Below the pieces are notes generated by a model, which saw only the letters and a program-made list of their open reading frames with translations, made no database searches and was not told the DNA's origin. 64,000 bases of DNA from positions 1 to 64,000 of the forward strand of contig NZ_JBHUEA010000003.1 of the NCBI RefSeq assembly GCF_042680685.1. The letters run 5' to 3'. The stretch's first letter is position 1; every line of letters starts with the position of its first letter. Both the position numbers and the translations under genes were made by a program. Source of the DNA: Amnibacterium endophyticum. GTDB taxonomy: Bacteria > Actinomycetota > Actinomycetes > Actinomycetales > Microbacteriaceae. Of this stretch, positions 19,100-28,731 are shown piece after piece.

Positions 19100-19564
19100 T
19101 CAGCGCAGGGGACCGGGGCTGCGGTTGCGGAGGTGCTCGTAGACGACGGAGGTGCGCACGTCGGCGACCTCGCGCCGCGAGGTGAGCTCGTCGACGACGA
19201 AGGCGTAGAGGGCCTGGTTGTCGGCGACGGCGACGTGCAGGGTGAAGTCCTCGGTGCCGGCCGTGACGAAGACGCCGAGGACCTCGCCGCGGCCCGCGGC
19301 CCAGTCGCGGAACGCCTCGATGCGGTCGCGCGACGGCGGCCGGATGCGGATCGCGATCAGGGCCTGCACGCCGCGGCCGATCGCCGCCGGGTCGACGTCG
19401 ACGCTGGTGCCGCGGATCACCCCGCGCTCGACAAGCGCCCGGGTGCGGTCCAGCGCCGTCGTCGGCGAGACGCCGACCGCGGCGGCGACGGCCCTGTTGG
19501 TCTGCCGTGCATCGTCCTGCAGCGCCCGGAGGATGGCGGCGTCGATCGCGTCCACGTCCGCCAT
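19100..19564 (-). CDS. Lrp/AsnC-family transcriptional regulator
   Basis: 154-aa regulator: N-terminal HTH (DAIDAAILRALQDDARQTNRA, then GVSPTTALDRTRALVERGVI) and a C-terminal RAM ligand domain with the pattern GEVLGVFVTAGTEDFTLHV. These proteins sense amino acids or related molecules. ATG 19564 chosen; GTG 19570 two codons earlier is possible. It diverges from the DUF2000 gene at 19660, a pairing that suggests it controls that gene. Confidence 0.9.
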   Translation of the reverse strand: MADVDAIDAAILRALQDDARQTNRAVAAAVGVSPTTALDRTRALVERGVIRGTSVDVDPAAIGRGVQALIAIRIRPPSRDRIEAFRDWAAGRGEVLGVFVTAGTEDFTLHVAVADNQALYAFVVDELTSRREVADVRTSVVYEHLRNRSPGPLR

Positions 19565-19659
19565 TCTCACCCATTTGCCGCACGTCGTCCGGCTCAGACC
19601 CGTGAGCGTCGAGCGTCGGGCTACCGTCCCCTGCGGATCGCAGGACGAAGGAGGAGCAC

Positions 19660-20115
19660 ATGACGGTGGGGTTCGAGCCGGACGAGATCGCGTTGGACGC
19701 CCCGACGCGGGCGGCGCGGCTGAAGTGGGTCGTCGTCCTGGACGCCGCCCTGCCCGCCGGTCGGGCCGCGAACGCCGCGATCTGCGTCGCGGCCGCGACC
19801 GCCGACCGGGTCGCCGGCCTGCTCGGCCCGGACGCGGAGGACCCCGACGGCGCCGCGCACCCCGGCCTGCCGTGGGCGGGCTGCTCGGTGCTCGGCGGCA
19901 CGGCGGAGCAGCTGGCCGAGCTGCGACGGCGCGCGTCCGGCAGCGACGACGTCTTCGTCGCCGACATGCCGACCGCCGCCCAGGCGACCCGCGTGTACGC
20001 GGACTACCTCGAGCAGGTCCGGATCGATGGCGCGGACCCGCTCCTGGCCGTCAGCCTCGTCGGCCCGAAGAACCGCGTCGATCGGCTCACGAAGGGGCTC
20101 GACCTGCTCGCGTGA
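19660..20115 (+). CDS. DUF2000 family protein
   Basis: 151-aa protein of the DUF2000 family (peptidyl-tRNA hydrolase II-like fold): KWVVVLDAALPAGRAANAA near the start, LPWAGCSVLGG in the middle and the C-terminal VSLVGPKNRVDRLTKGLDLL. Function unknown. A strong ribosome site (GAAGGAGGAG) precedes ATG 19660. Divergent from Lrp/AsnC, which is the likely regulator (inference). The following 174-bp gap contains only a 9-bp inverted repeat (20179-20187/20269-20277). Confidence 0.85.
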   Translation: MTVGFEPDEIALDAPTRAARLKWVVVLDAALPAGRAANAAICVAAATADRVAGLLGPDAEDPDGAAHPGLPWAGCSVLGGTAEQLAELRRRASGSDDVFVADMPTAAQATRVYADYLEQVRIDGADPLLAVSLVGPKNRVDRLTKGLDLLA

Positions 20116-20289
20116 CCGTACCGCGGAGCTCGACCGGGCGCTGCGTAGAGTGTGCGCACCCCTGCGGGTCCGCTGCGGGTGTGGGAGACGAACGGGTGAG
20201 GCCATGCCGGCTGCACGCCTCATCCCGTCACGCCCTCGCGCGGACCGGCGCTGACGCTCCGGCCGCGCCTCCCACACGGAGGACATCCC

Positions 20290-21120
20290 GTGCACACGCA
20301 CCCCTCGCACCCGCCCGCAGCCCCGTCGCCGGCCGCGCGACGACTGCTCCTCGAGCACGACCGCCAGGTCCGCGGCAGCATCGCGCGCCGGCTCCCCGAC
20401 GGCTGGTCCGCCTTCCCCGCCGATCGCGTGCTGCGGGTCCGCACCCCGCACCGCGGCTTCGCCTTCACCGACGGGCTGCACGGCCTCTCGGAGGACGAGG
20501 TCGACGATGCCGTGGCGTCGACCGTCGCCTTCTTCGCCGGCCACGGCGAGGGGTTCGAGTGGAAGGCCTACAGCCACGACCACCCCGCGCTCGTCCCGGC
20601 GCTGCGGCGCCACGGGCTCGTCGCCGATCCGACCGAGACCGTGCTCGTGGGCCCGACCGGCACCTTCACCGACGCCGGCGCCCCTCCCGACGGGGTCGGG
20701 CTGCGACGGGTGCGGCTGCGGGCGGACCTCGAGGCGATCGCGGCGCTGCAGAGCGAGGTGTGGGACGAGGACTGGTCCTGGCTCGCCGAGGACCTCGAGG
20801 ATCGGCTGCGCTCGGCGCCCGACGACGTCGCGATCTGGGTCGCCGAGGTGGAGGGCCGCGCCGTGAGCACCGCCTGGTTGGTCCGGCTGCCCGGAACCGG
20901 GTTCGCCGGGCTCTGGGGCGGGTCGACGCTCGCCGCGTGGAGACGGCGGGGCGTGTACCGGTCCCTCGTCGCCGTCCGCGCCCGGCACGCGCAGCGGCTC
21001 GGCGTCCGTCACCTCTGGGTCGACGCGTCGGACGACAGCCGCCCGATCCTCGAACGACTCGGCATGACCGCGGTCGCCACGACGACGCCCTGGATCGCAT
21101 CGCCCGGCGGGCACCCCTGA
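20290..21120 (+). CDS. GNAT-family N-acetyltransferase
   Basis: 276-aa protein with two parts: an N-terminal degenerate GNAT-like domain (about 1-130) and a C-terminal GNAT domain whose acetyl-CoA region reads WRRRGVYRSLVAVRARHAQ. The motif B strand LWVDASDDSRPILERLG is typical. Substrate unknown. GTG start 20290; the previous gene ends 174 nt upstream. The stop overlaps the ATG of the following kinase gene by 1 nt (TGATG), showing an operon. Confidence 0.82.
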   Translation: MHTHPSHPPAAPSPAARRLLLEHDRQVRGSIARRLPDGWSAFPADRVLRVRTPHRGFAFTDGLHGLSEDEVDDAVASTVAFFAGHGEGFEWKAYSHDHPALVPALRRHGLVADPTETVLVGPTGTFTDAGAPPDGVGLRRVRLRADLEAIAALQSEVWDEDWSWLAEDLEDRLRSAPDDVAIWVAEVEGRAVSTAWLVRLPGTGFAGLWGGSTLAAWRRRGVYRSLVAVRARHAQRLGVRHLWVDASDDSRPILERLGMTAVATTTPWIASPGGHP

Positions 21121-21632
21121 TGTCTTCCGCAGCACCGCCCCCGCGGCTCGTCGTCGTCTGCGGCACGGGCGGAAGCGGTAAGACGGTGCTCGCCGACGCC
21201 CTGTCGCGCCGGCTCGGCATCGCCTGCCTGCACAAGGACGCGATCAAGGCGGCCCTCCACGACGCGGGCGTCGTCACCCCGCGCTCCTACGAGATCTTCC
21301 TGACCCTCGTGGAGCAGCAGATCGCGAACGGGGTCGACCTCATCGCCGAGGCCACCTTCCACGGGTCCGACGCCCCGGAGCTCCTGCGGCGATGGCAGCG
21401 CGCCTACGACCTCGACGTCGTCCGCGTGCTCTGCCGGGCGTCCGCGGCCACCCGGCGCACCCGCATCCTCATCCGCCCGCGTCATCCTGCGCACGCCGAG
21501 GCAGACCGGCAGCAGCTCGAGCGACCCGAGCCGATCGCGGCGTACTCGGCCTTCCCGGGCCGGCACGTCCTCGTCGACACCGAGCAGCCGCTCTCCGCGA
21601 GCCTCGAGGAGGTGCTCGCGGGGCTGCGCTGA
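21120..21632 (+). CDS. P-loop small-molecule kinase (zeta-toxin/AAA-like)
   Basis: 170-aa ATP-binding protein with Walker A GTGGSGKTVL at about residues 15-24, HKDAIKAALHD as the acceptor-side motif and RPRHPAH in a lid-like segment. This is the layout of small nucleoside/antibiotic-type kinases; the substrate cannot be read. No antitoxin-like partner is adjacent, so I do not call it a toxin. Coupled by 1-nt overlap to the GNAT gene. Confidence 0.82.
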   Translation: MSSAAPPPRLVVVCGTGGSGKTVLADALSRRLGIACLHKDAIKAALHDAGVVTPRSYEIFLTLVEQQIANGVDLIAEATFHGSDAPELLRRWQRAYDLDVVRVLCRASAATRRTRILIRPRHPAHAEADRQQLERPEPIAAYSAFPGRHVLVDTEQPLSASLEEVLAGLR

Positions 21633-21671
21633 GCCCGGCAGGCCGGGGCGGTCGACGGACCGACGGCGGCG

Positions 21672-22178
21672 CTACTCCACCGGATGCAGCGCGCGGGAGC
21701 GAAGGAGCTCGGACGCCTGCAGCCCCGCGCGCGCATAGGCGGAGACGGCGCCGGGGCTGCTGTGCACGACGAGCCGCTCGGCTCCCTCGCGGGATGCTGC
21801 GTCCACCGCCGCCTCGATGAGCCGGGTCCCGACCCCGCGTCCGCGGAAGGCCGGCAGCACGTACACGCTCTGCAGGTCCGCGGTCCGGCGCTGCAGTGCG
21901 CGAGGGCTCGGCACCCGGTCCGTGACGGCCAGCCACGCCATCCCCACGACCTCCGCGTCCGCCTCGGCCACGAAGCACCGGTGCGTCGCGGAGTGCGCTT
22001 GCGCCCAGGCGGCGAACTCCGCGATGAACACCGCCCGGGACATCGCGCTCGAGCGGCCGTCCTCCTCGACGATCCAGGCCCAGCGGAGCGCACCGGCGGA
22101 CTCGTGGTCGGCCGCTCCAGCGGCCCGCACCCGCACCGGCGCCGCATCGACGTCGCCCGTGCCGCGAGGGGCGCTCAC
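21672..22178 (-). CDS. GNAT-family N-acetyltransferase
   Basis: 168-aa acetyltransferase with the core VYVLPAFRGRGVGTRLIEAA (motif A, R-G-x-G-V-G) and VVHSSPGAVSAYARAGL. A single GNAT domain of usual length; substrate unknown. GTG 22178 is used because it follows the 53-aa ORF stop by 16 nt; a longer frame starting at 22262 would overlap that ORF. Convergent with the P-loop kinase gene (39-nt gap). Confidence 0.82.
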   Translation of the reverse strand: MSAPRGTGDVDAAPVRVRAAGAADHESAGALRWAWIVEEDGRSSAMSRAVFIAEFAAWAQAHSATHRCFVAEADAEVVGMAWLAVTDRVPSPRALQRRTADLQSVYVLPAFRGRGVGTRLIEAAVDAASREGAERLVVHSSPGAVSAYARAGLQASELLRSRALHPVE

Positions 22179-22194
22179 CTGGCGCGCGTCGCGG

Positions 22195-22356
22195 TCAGCG
22201 CCCGAAGCGCTGCATGTAGCCGGTGTCGGAGCCGCTGCTGCGACCGTCGAAGGCGCGGTCACGCGCCGCCTGGTCGCGCGCCTCCTCGCCGGTGACGCTC
22301 GATCCCGGCCGCCGGTACCCGTCCCAGCTGAGCAGACGACGCAGTCTCCGCCACAT
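22195..22356 (-). CDS. small basic hypothetical protein (53 aa)
   Basis: 53-aa ORF beginning MWRRLRRLLSWDGYRRPG and ending SDTGYMQRFGR. ATG 22356 has a good AGAAGG site 7 nt upstream, and codon choice is GC-rich in third positions, so it is probably real. Highly charged, no membrane segment; the N-terminus could be an amphipathic helix. Likely cotranscribed with the downstream GNAT gene. Function unknown. Confidence 0.55.
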   Translation of the reverse strand: MWRRLRRLLSWDGYRRPGSSVTGEEARDQAARDRAFDGRSSGSDTGYMQRFGR

Positions 22357-22444
22357 GGTGCGCACCTTCTCCCTCGGTCCGCGGATCATCCCACCTCCGG
22401 CCGCAGGGCACCAGCGGATCCGGAGGCCGCGCGGCGATCTCGGC

Positions 22445-24139
<1,695 letters not shown>

Positions 24140-24246
24140 GCGGCCATCATGCCGCTCGCCGCGCACGAGGGACCCGGCGCGCTCCGACCTGCAACGCGCC
24201 CGCGGTTCTTGGCGGCTCCTTCGCCCCGATCCGTCACCCTCGGGCC

Positions 24247-24945
24247 ATGGATGTGCAGCCCGGCATCGGCCGCCGCGCGGCGATCGCGCTGCCGGTCGTC
24301 GTCATCGTCGCGGTTTCGGGCTTCGTGCTGAAGGCCGCTGGCGGGTTCGAGATGCCGCTGTCGATCGCGCTGAACCGGCACCACCACGGCGTCCTCGGCG
24401 CGCTCGGCGACCTGCTGTACCACGTCGTCGGCCCGGTCGGAGCGATCATCGGCACCGCGGTGATCACGGCCGTGCTGCTGCTCGTCACGAGGAGGTGGAC
24501 CACCGCCGCGACCTTCGCGGTCACGATCGCGGGGTCCTGGCTCAGCGTGGCGGTGGTGAAGCTGCTCGTGCACCGTCCGCGCCCCGACGCCGCGCAGCTG
24601 CCGCTGCCCTACCACCCGGTCCAGGTCGACGCGTCGTACCCGAGCGGGCACATGGCCTTCGTCACCGCAGTGGTGATGACGACGCTCCTGATGATGCCCC
24701 CGGGCGCCTGGCGACGGCTCGTCGCCGTCCTGGGCGCGATCCTCGTGGGCGCGGTCGCGCTGCTGCTCACCGTCGACGCCGTGCACTACCCGACCGACGT
24801 GATCGCGTCGATCGTCTGGGTGGTGGCCGTCGCCCCGCTCGTGCACGCGATCTGGGTGCGGGCGGTGCTGCCCCGGGTCGGGGCGCGTCGCGACCGCGCC
24901 GAGGCCCACGCGATCGGCCGGAGGTTCGGGACGCAGGAGCACTGA
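24247..24945 (+). CDS. PAP2-family membrane phosphatase
   Basis: 232-aa membrane phosphatase with five or six predicted helices and all three PAP2 motifs: KLLVHRPRPDAA, YPSGHMAFVTA and VDAVHYPTDVI. Related in type to, but not similar in detail to, the PAP2 protein at 12468. Probably acts on a lipid phosphate or undecaprenyl pyrophosphate. The next 180 bp up to the response regulator contains no ORF; it has an AT-richer stretch that may hold the promoter of the regulator. Confidence 0.87.
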   Translation: MDVQPGIGRRAAIALPVVVIVAVSGFVLKAAGGFEMPLSIALNRHHHGVLGALGDLLYHVVGPVGAIIGTAVITAVLLLVTRRWTTAATFAVTIAGSWLSVAVVKLLVHRPRPDAAQLPLPYHPVQVDASYPSGHMAFVTAVVMTTLLMMPPGAWRRLVAVLGAILVGAVALLLTVDAVHYPTDVIASIVWVVAVAPLVHAIWVRAVLPRVGARRDRAEAHAIGRRFGTQEH

Positions 24946-25125
24946 GGGCCGGTTCGGCGCGCGGTCGAACCGCTCGCGCTCGGTTGACCACGAGCAATCG
25001 CGGCTGCGATTCGGTTGGAAGAGATCTGAGGCTTCGCCGATCGGCTTGGTGCTCCGATCCCCGACCCGGGACGCTGAGCGGATCGAGGAGGAGTGGGCGC
25101 TGCGGCCCCGCTCGGAGGAGGAGCG

Positions 25126-25830
25126 ATGGCGGGGAGCCCGCAGGACCGGCCGGTGCGCGTCGCGCTCCGCAACGACTACGAGGTCGTGCTCGGCGGCTTC
25201 AGCCGCATGCTCGAGCCGTACCGCGACCGGGTGGAGGTCGTCGAGGAGCTCGAGCAGCACCGCGTCGACCAGCCCGTCGACGTCGCGCTCTACGACACGT
25301 TCGCGCAGCAGGAGCCGGCGCACCGGGTCATCGCGGAGATGGTCGCGAACCCGATGAACCGGCACGTCGCGATCTACAGCTGGAACACGGCCCCCGAGCT
25401 GATCGACGCCGCCCTGCACCAGGGCGCCCGCGGCTACTTCGCGAAGAGCCTCCCCGCGCTGCAGCTCGTCGAGGCGATCGAGCACGTCGCGGCGGGCGGC
25501 ACCGTCCTCTCCCCCGCGGGGGTGGAGGTCGAGACGAACGAGGCGCTCGACTGGCCGGGGCGCCACGCCGGGCTGTCCGACCGCGAGGCCGAGGTCCTGG
25601 CGCTCATCACCCAGGGCAAGTCCAACGCCGACATCGCCGTGATCACCTACCTGACCGCGAACACGATCAAGTCCCACGTCCGCACGGCCTACCGGAAGAT
25701 CGGCGTCACGAGCCGCGTCGAGGCGGTGCTGTGGGGCGTCCGCAACGGGCTCTCCCCCGACCACGACGCGGTGCAGCGGCCGTCGGACCGGGCGGAGGAC
25801 CTGGACACCCTCCCGGGAGCCGGGCGATGA
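25126..25830 (+). CDS. orphan NarL/FixJ-type response regulator
   Basis: 234-aa regulator: receiver-like domain (residues 7-125) and LuxR-type HTH (about 150-215; SDREAEVLALITQGKSNADIA and NTIKSHVRTAYRKIGV). In the receiver the phosphorylatable Asp position reads VALYDTFA, the acidic pocket is reduced to RNDYE, and the conserved lysine is in YFAKSLPA. No histidine kinase is adjacent. ATG 25126 has GGAGGAG just upstream. Its stop overlaps the ATG of a 14-codon ORF (ATGA), which in turn overlaps the VOC gene. Confidence 0.88.
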   Translation: MAGSPQDRPVRVALRNDYEVVLGGFSRMLEPYRDRVEVVEELEQHRVDQPVDVALYDTFAQQEPAHRVIAEMVANPMNRHVAIYSWNTAPELIDAALHQGARGYFAKSLPALQLVEAIEHVAAGGTVLSPAGVEVETNEALDWPGRHAGLSDREAEVLALITQGKSNADIAVITYLTANTIKSHVRTAYRKIGVTSRVEAVLWGVRNGLSPDHDAVQRPSDRAEDLDTLPGAGR

Positions 25831-25871
25831 GCACCGTGGAGCAGCCCCCGTCGCGACAGGACCTGCCGTGA
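25827..25871 (+). CDS. 14-codon coupling micro-ORF
   Basis: The peptide MSTVEQPPSRQDLP is encoded from ATG 25827, which overlaps the response-regulator stop as ATGA, to TGA 25869-25871, which overlaps the GTG start of the VOC gene as GTGA. The double 4-nt overlap suggests a relay that carries terminating ribosomes from one gene to the next; whether the peptide matters is unknown. Confidence 0.45.
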   Translation: MSTVEQPPSRQDLP

Positions 25872-26260
25872 GGATCCAGACCGTCAGCGTGTTCGTCGAC
25901 GACCAGCAGCGCGCGCTCGACTTCTACACCGGCGTGCTCGGCTTCGTCGTCGCGGCGGACGTGCCGCTCGGCGAGCACCGCTGGCTCACCGTCGCCTCGC
26001 CCGAGCAGCCGGACGGGACGCAGCTGTCGCTGGAGCCGAAGGCGCATCCGGCGGTCCCGCCGTTCACCTCCGCGCTCGTGCGCGACGGCATCCCGTTCCT
26101 GCAGCTGGAGGTGGACGACGTGCAGGCCGAGTACGACCGCCTCCGGGCGGCGGGCGTGACCTTCGTGCAGCCCCCGACCGCGATGGGCCCCGTGACCACC
26201 GCGGTGCTCGACGACACGTGCGGCAACCTGCTGCAGCTCGCCCGCCTGACGGACTCCTGA
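25868..26260 (+). CDS. VOC-superfamily (glyoxalase-like) protein
   Basis: 130-aa vicinal-oxygen-chelate protein: RIQTVSVFVDDQQRALDFYT at the start, FLQLEVDDVQAEYDRLRAAG in the second repeat, and the closing DDTCGNLLQLARL with the metal-ligand position near its Leu-Gln. VOC members of this shape include glyoxalase I-like and fosfomycin/bleomycin-type binding proteins; the exact role is unknown. GTG 25868 overlaps the micro-ORF stop; operon with the upstream regulator. Confidence 0.88.
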   Translation: MRIQTVSVFVDDQQRALDFYTGVLGFVVAADVPLGEHRWLTVASPEQPDGTQLSLEPKAHPAVPPFTSALVRDGIPFLQLEVDDVQAEYDRLRAAGVTFVQPPTAMGPVTTAVLDDTCGNLLQLARLTDS

Positions 26261-26384
26261 AGCGTCGGGTCCGGCATCCGTCCGGAGGGTCCGGCGCGTG
26301 GCGCCGTCGGCGTGTCGGGCGCCCGTGCGACCATTCGGCACCCGTCCAGGACGAGCCGTGCGGCCGGGCGCGAAGGAGCATCGG

Positions 26385-27275
26385 ATGGCGACCGTGAGCG
26401 TGGCGATCCCGTACGCCTCGAAGTGGTACTTCGAGGCGGCGTTGCGCGGGATGCGGGCCGCTGCCGCCGAGGACGGGCACGAGCTGGACGTCTGGGTCGA
26501 GGCGCCCGGCCCCGCGGCGCGCGCCGCCGTCGCGACGCTGATCGAGCAGCACCTCGCCGATTCCGCCTGCATCGGTGCGATCGCCGTGCACTTCCGGCTC
26601 CACGGCGACCAGGTGGGCCGGGTGCTCCGGTCGGGCAAGCCGGTCGTGCTGGTCGGCGGGCGCCCGGACGAGCTGCCGGTGGTCCGCCTGGACGACGTCG
26701 AGGTCGCCCGGCGCGCGGTGCAGCACCTGATCGACCTGGGCCACCGCGACATCGCGCACCTCGCCGGGGCCGTCACGGACCCCGACGACATCACGATCCG
26801 TGCCGATCGCGTCCGCGGCTACAGCGAGGCCATGCGCGACGCCGGCCTCGAGATGCAGGCCTCGGTCCGCGCGAGCGCGTTCGACGTCGGGGAGGCGACC
26901 AGCGCGGCCCTGCGCCTCCTCTCCGCCGACGAGCGTCCGACGGCCGTGTTCGCCGCGGTCGACGAGATGGCGCTCGGGGTCCTCGACGCGGCACGGACCC
27001 TCGGGCTCGCCGTGCCCCGCGACCTCAGCGTGATCGGCATCGACGACCACGACGACTCGGCGGCAGCCGGGCTGACGACGATGCGGCAGTCGCCGGAGGC
27101 CGTCGGCCGCGCCGCCGTCGCCCGCCTGCTGGGCCGCACGGACGTCGACGACCAGGTGATGGACGTCGAGCTGGTCGTGCGCACCAGCACGGCGCCGCCT
27201 CCCGGCCCCGTGGCGGCACGGCCCCAGCGCGGGCTGAAGCGCGGCCTGCTCGACCGCCTGGTGCGGCGGCGTTGA
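26385..27275 (+). CDS. LacI-type ligand-binding domain protein lacking HTH
   Basis: 296-aa protein that aligns with the sugar-binding half of LacI/GalR regulators: VSVAIPYASKWYFEAALRGM, a dimer-like VRLDDVEVARRAVQHLIDLGHRDIAHLAG, TAVFAAVDEMALGVL and VIGIDDHDDSAAAGLTTM. The DNA-binding HTH (about 55 residues) is absent: translation starts directly at the first strand with AAGGAG 7 nt before ATG 26385. The in-frame upstream DNA does not encode an HTH, and there is no signal peptide, so it is neither a usual repressor nor an exported binding protein. May be a cytosolic sugar sensor or a truncated regulator. Confidence 0.82.
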   Translation: MATVSVAIPYASKWYFEAALRGMRAAAAEDGHELDVWVEAPGPAARAAVATLIEQHLADSACIGAIAVHFRLHGDQVGRVLRSGKPVVLVGGRPDELPVVRLDDVEVARRAVQHLIDLGHRDIAHLAGAVTDPDDITIRADRVRGYSEAMRDAGLEMQASVRASAFDVGEATSAALRLLSADERPTAVFAAVDEMALGVLDAARTLGLAVPRDLSVIGIDDHDDSAAAGLTTMRQSPEAVGRAAVARLLGRTDVDDQVMDVELVVRTSTAPPPGPVAARPQRGLKRGLLDRLVRRR

Positions 27276-27309
27276 ACCGCGTCGACCGGGCCGGCCGGAG
27301 CCGCGGTGG

Positions 27310-28731
27310 TCAGCGCCCGGCGCTGAAGAGCGCGCCGACCTGCGCCGCGGTCGCCGCGGTCCCGCTCCACAGCTCGGTGCGCCCGATCGAGCCGCGGTAG
27401 GAGCCGACGCCGTCGGCGCCGAGCCGGAGGAAGGCGGGGTAGGCCGACAGCGAGAGGCTCGTGCTCGAGTAGGCGGCCTGGGCACCGTCGACGTAGATCC
27501 GCCACGGGGAGAGCGACCCGGTCATGACGACGACCGCGTGGTGCCACCCGCCGTCCTGCGCGACGGGACCCGTGCTGATCGAGGCAGTGGCGCCGGCCAC
27601 CACCCCGACGCGGTACGTGAGGGAGCCGTCCGCATTGAGGATCAGCTGCCGGTCCGCCGTGGTGCTGTCGGCCAGCCCGTCCGGGCTCGACCCGAAGCCG
27701 GCGATCAGCCCGCTGCCCGGGATGCTCCCGTTCGTCAGGCCCGCCTTGAACCAGACGGACAGCGTGAAGGTCGAGGGTGTCGTGACGGATGCCGTTCCGA
27801 CCACCGCCCCGCGCCCCGAGGAACCGAGCTGCACGGACGGCCCGCCGTTCTTCAGGCACGATCCGCTCGACCGGCTGTAGGAGCCGCTCAGCGTCGCCGT
27901 GCTGGTGCCCGGGACCCCGAGGTCGGCGGAGGAGGCGCCGGACGGCTCCGCGAACGCCCAGGCGGTGGTGGGCGCGGGCAGACCGGAGACCGCGGGCAGC
28001 GCGGCCAGGCAGTCGAACGCGCCCGTGGAGAAGACGACCGGCGGCGAGGCCGACTTCGACGAGAACGCCGCCCAGCCCGGCTGCGGCGGGGTCGCCGAGA
28101 TCGAGGCGGCCGCGAGCAGCGCGACGGCCGCCACGCCCGCCGCAGCCCGCGGCGGTCTCCGGGAGCGCGGGCGTCCGCCCTCCGGCAGCAGCCGGCACGT
28201 GCCCGCACCGAGGAGGAGCAGGCTGGCCGTGGCGGAGGCGAGCGCGACGGCGACCCAGTCCCCCTCCCGCAGCCATACCAGCGGCAGCCCGATCAGCGGC
28301 ACCCGCAGGAAGGCGACGCCGCGCAGGGTGTCCGGCGGCACCGGTGAGGAGTCGGGCGCGGCGTTCGCGTCGCCGCGCAGCTGCAGCATGCCGTCGCTGA
28401 TGCCGATCAGCCGGTGCAGCCGCAGCCGCCCGGGGTGGTCGGGGTCGTCGACGAGCAGGACGTTGCCGAGGCCCACCTCGCCCGGGGCCGGCATGCGCGT
28501 GACGACGACGTCGCCGACCTGCACGGCCGGGGCCATCGACCCGGACATGACGACCGTGCTGCGCAGCCCGAACGCCGGCGGGACCAGTGCCCACAGGAGC
28601 ATCACGACGAGCACCGACAGCGCGGCGCGCGACGCCGTGCTCAGCGCGAGCACCGCCCACGCCGCTGCCGGGCTGAGGGCGCGGCCCGACGGCGCCGCGC
28701 CCTCCTGCGTCAGGTGTTCTGCGCTTCCCAC
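27310..28731 (-). CDS. SipW-type signal peptidase I fused to LamG-like domain
   Basis: 473-aa membrane protein. An N-terminal helix (about 32-52) leads into an S26B (archaeal/SipW-type) signal peptidase: VVMSGSMAPAVQVGDVVV with catalytic Ser about 65, LRLHRLIG with His about 106, and RGDANAAPD. Two further helices (about 157-176 and 196-214) follow, then GWAAFSSKSASPPVVFSTG, which mimics the cleavage region of the upstream substrate. Residues about 240-473 form a LamG/concanavalin-like domain (FTLSVWFKAG, GGWHHAVVVM, WRIYVDG, LRLGADG, GSIGRTELWSG). GTG 28731 overlaps the upstream gene by 22 nt. Predicted to process the neighbour and to display a glycan-binding-type domain outside the cell. 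Confidence 0.85.
   Translation of the reverse strand: MGSAEHLTQEGAAPSGRALSPAAAWAVLALSTASRAALSVLVVMLLWALVPPAFGLRSTVVMSGSMAPAVQVGDVVVTRMPAPGEVGLGNVLLVDDPDHPGRLRLHRLIGISDGMLQLRGDANAAPDSSPVPPDTLRGVAFLRVPLIGLPLVWLREGDWVAVALASATASLLLLGAGTCRLLPEGGRPRSRRPPRAAAGVAAVALLAAASISATPPQPGWAAFSSKSASPPVVFSTGAFDCLAALPAVSGLPAPTTAWAFAEPSGASSADLGVPGTSTATLSGSYSRSSGSCLKNGGPSVQLGSSGRGAVVGTASVTTPSTFTLSVWFKAGLTNGSIPGSGLIAGFGSSPDGLADSTTADRQLILNADGSLTYRVGVVAGATASISTGPVAQDGGWHHAVVVMTGSLSPWRIYVDGAQAAYSSTSLSLSAYPAFLRLGADGVGSYRGSIGRTELWSGTAATAAQVGALFSAGR

Noticed and set aside
20179..20277. Riboswitch-like leader before the GNAT gene
   Set aside because: Only a 9-bp stem with an 81-nt gap is visible; no conserved riboswitch core could be recognised.
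21120..21632. Zeta-type toxin
   Set aside because: P-loop kinase motifs are present but there is no antitoxin gene; it is coupled to an acetyltransferase instead.
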